A stretch of DNA of 64,000 bases, taken from NCBI RefSeq assembly GCF_029227915.1, contig NC_079877.1, positions 4,030,001 to 4,094,000 of the forward strand, written 5' to 3'. This stretch comes from Hydractinia symbiolongicarpus (Eukaryota; Cnidaria; Hydrozoa; Anthoathecata; Hydractiniidae). The position numbers and the translations under genes were made by a program. Within the stretch, counting starts at the first letter, position 1; every line of letters starts with the position of its first letter. This document shows, piece after piece, positions 63,591 through 64,000 of the stretch. The notes below the pieces were generated by a model. That model saw only the letters and a list, made by a program, of their open reading frames with translations. It searched no databases and was not told the origin of the DNA.

Positions 63591-64000
63591 GATTCCGGCT
63601 CTTATTTCGTCGGTGCGCGAATCGTATTAGTCCAATTCATGTCAAAGCCTTCTTTATACGCTCTTTTCTCTCTAATTACTGTAATTAATGAGTGCTTATA
63701 ATCAAGATGGCCGTTTACAAATTACAACGTAAATTCGCCTCCGGGGAAGATATTGTGCATGTAGCATTCACCGTTTAAACTCTTGTGGGTTTCGCTTTGA
63801 AATATGTTGACACGGTCTATGAAGATCATTGTTGATTGTTGAATAAACGGAAGGTTTTTATCGGAGTGGTGTAGGACTAGGGTGCACACGAATCACACAC
63901 GAGTTATTCTTGTCTTCGGTGACCAAACCAACAATTCCCAATCATACATGCGTGTTATACTTTCAAGAGATCGTTCTTTCGCGGTGAAGGTGATATTCCC
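63591..64000. other. Spacer 21 (partial)
   Basis: Promoter of copy 21 (TATA 63652-63658) and the first part of the spacer, cut by the window edge. Matches the consensus. Confidence 0.75.

Larger units (their letters stand above)
1..64000. repeat. Tandem array of ~3.13 kb gene-bearing units
   Basis: The same unit recurs head-to-tail across the full window. Using the shared start of the sequence atggcccacgac as a landmark, units begin at 3061, 6191, 9321, 12444, 15574, 18704, 21834, 24964, 28094, 31223, 34353, 37483, 40613, 43743, 46873, 49988, 53118, 56240, 59370 and 62500. The spacing is 3,130 bp except for 3,123 (from 9321), 3,129 (from 28094), 3,115 (from 46873) and 3,122 (from 53118); the first, incomplete unit also runs to a 3,129 bp register. 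The length differences trace to an 8-bp deletion, a 15-bp deletion, a 1-bp insertion and a T7/T8 tract. All units have the same orientation, and no terminal inverted repeats, LTRs or foreign insertions were seen. The array continues past both ends, so total copy number is unknown. Confidence 0.99.

Noticed and set aside
1-64000. CRISPR array or prokaryotic operon
   Set aside because: The repeat unit is 3.13 kb with introns, a TATA box and AATAAA; there are no short repeats with unique spacers.
1-64000. Transposon-driven amplification or rDNA/histone-type array
   Set aside because: No LTR, terminal inverted repeat, transposase or reverse transcriptase frame was seen, and nothing resembles rRNA, 5S, snRNA or histone genes.
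1-64000. Assigning a named species or a vertebrate TFF gene
   Set aside because: Very short introns and four single-exon domains do not fit TFF1-3; four-domain frog proteins are known, but the sequence alone does not support a species or gene name.

Overview
The whole window is one head-to-tail tandem array. A unit of about 3,130 bp repeats roughly 20.5 times without interruption, and both window ends fall inside the array. Units differ from each other by only a few substitutions and rare small indels. Each unit holds one compact, multi-exon gene on the minus strand and about 2 kb of spacer. The gene encodes a secreted protein made of four trefoil (P-type) domains. With its introns, canonical GT-AG splice sites, TATA box and AATAAA signal, this is animal nuclear DNA. 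Trefoil domains are typical of metazoan secreted proteins. Introns of 69-96 bp (one of 270 bp) point to a compact, probably invertebrate genome, but I cannot name the species.

Gene structure, read on the minus strand: a TATA box about 62 bp upstream of the ATG; exon 1 with the signal peptide (61 nt coding); then four trefoil exons of 135, 135, 138 and 131 coding nt, joined by phase-1 introns. The spliced CDS is 600 nt and encodes 199 aa. The mature protein would be about 178 aa with 24 cysteines, which is 12 expected disulfides. An AATAAA lies 142 nt after the stop. Twenty-one gene copies are visible. I number them 1-21 by rising coordinate: copy 1 lacks most of its last exon at the left window edge, and copies 2-21 have complete gene spans. 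Spacer n is the sequence between copy n and copy n+1, so it carries the promoter of copy n and the 3' end of copy n+1.

Two copies carry in-frame nonsense changes: copy 8 at codon 110 and copy 11 at codon 77. They would make two-domain and one-domain proteins. Several others carry missense changes: V8G, V12I, I26K, R64Q (three copies), N67K and G128S. Diagnostic variants shared between distant units at exactly constant offsets (1, 2, 4 and 14 units) record block duplication, unequal exchange and gene conversion. Many changes are CpG to TpG/CpA, suggesting germline cytosine methylation. The final trefoil exon keeps a good splice donor straight after its stop codon, as if a formerly internal exon became terminal. 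The spacers hold no ORF I trust. No transposon, tRNA, rRNA or CRISPR was recognised. The most notable feature is a high-copy, homogenised array of an intact four-trefoil secreted-protein gene.
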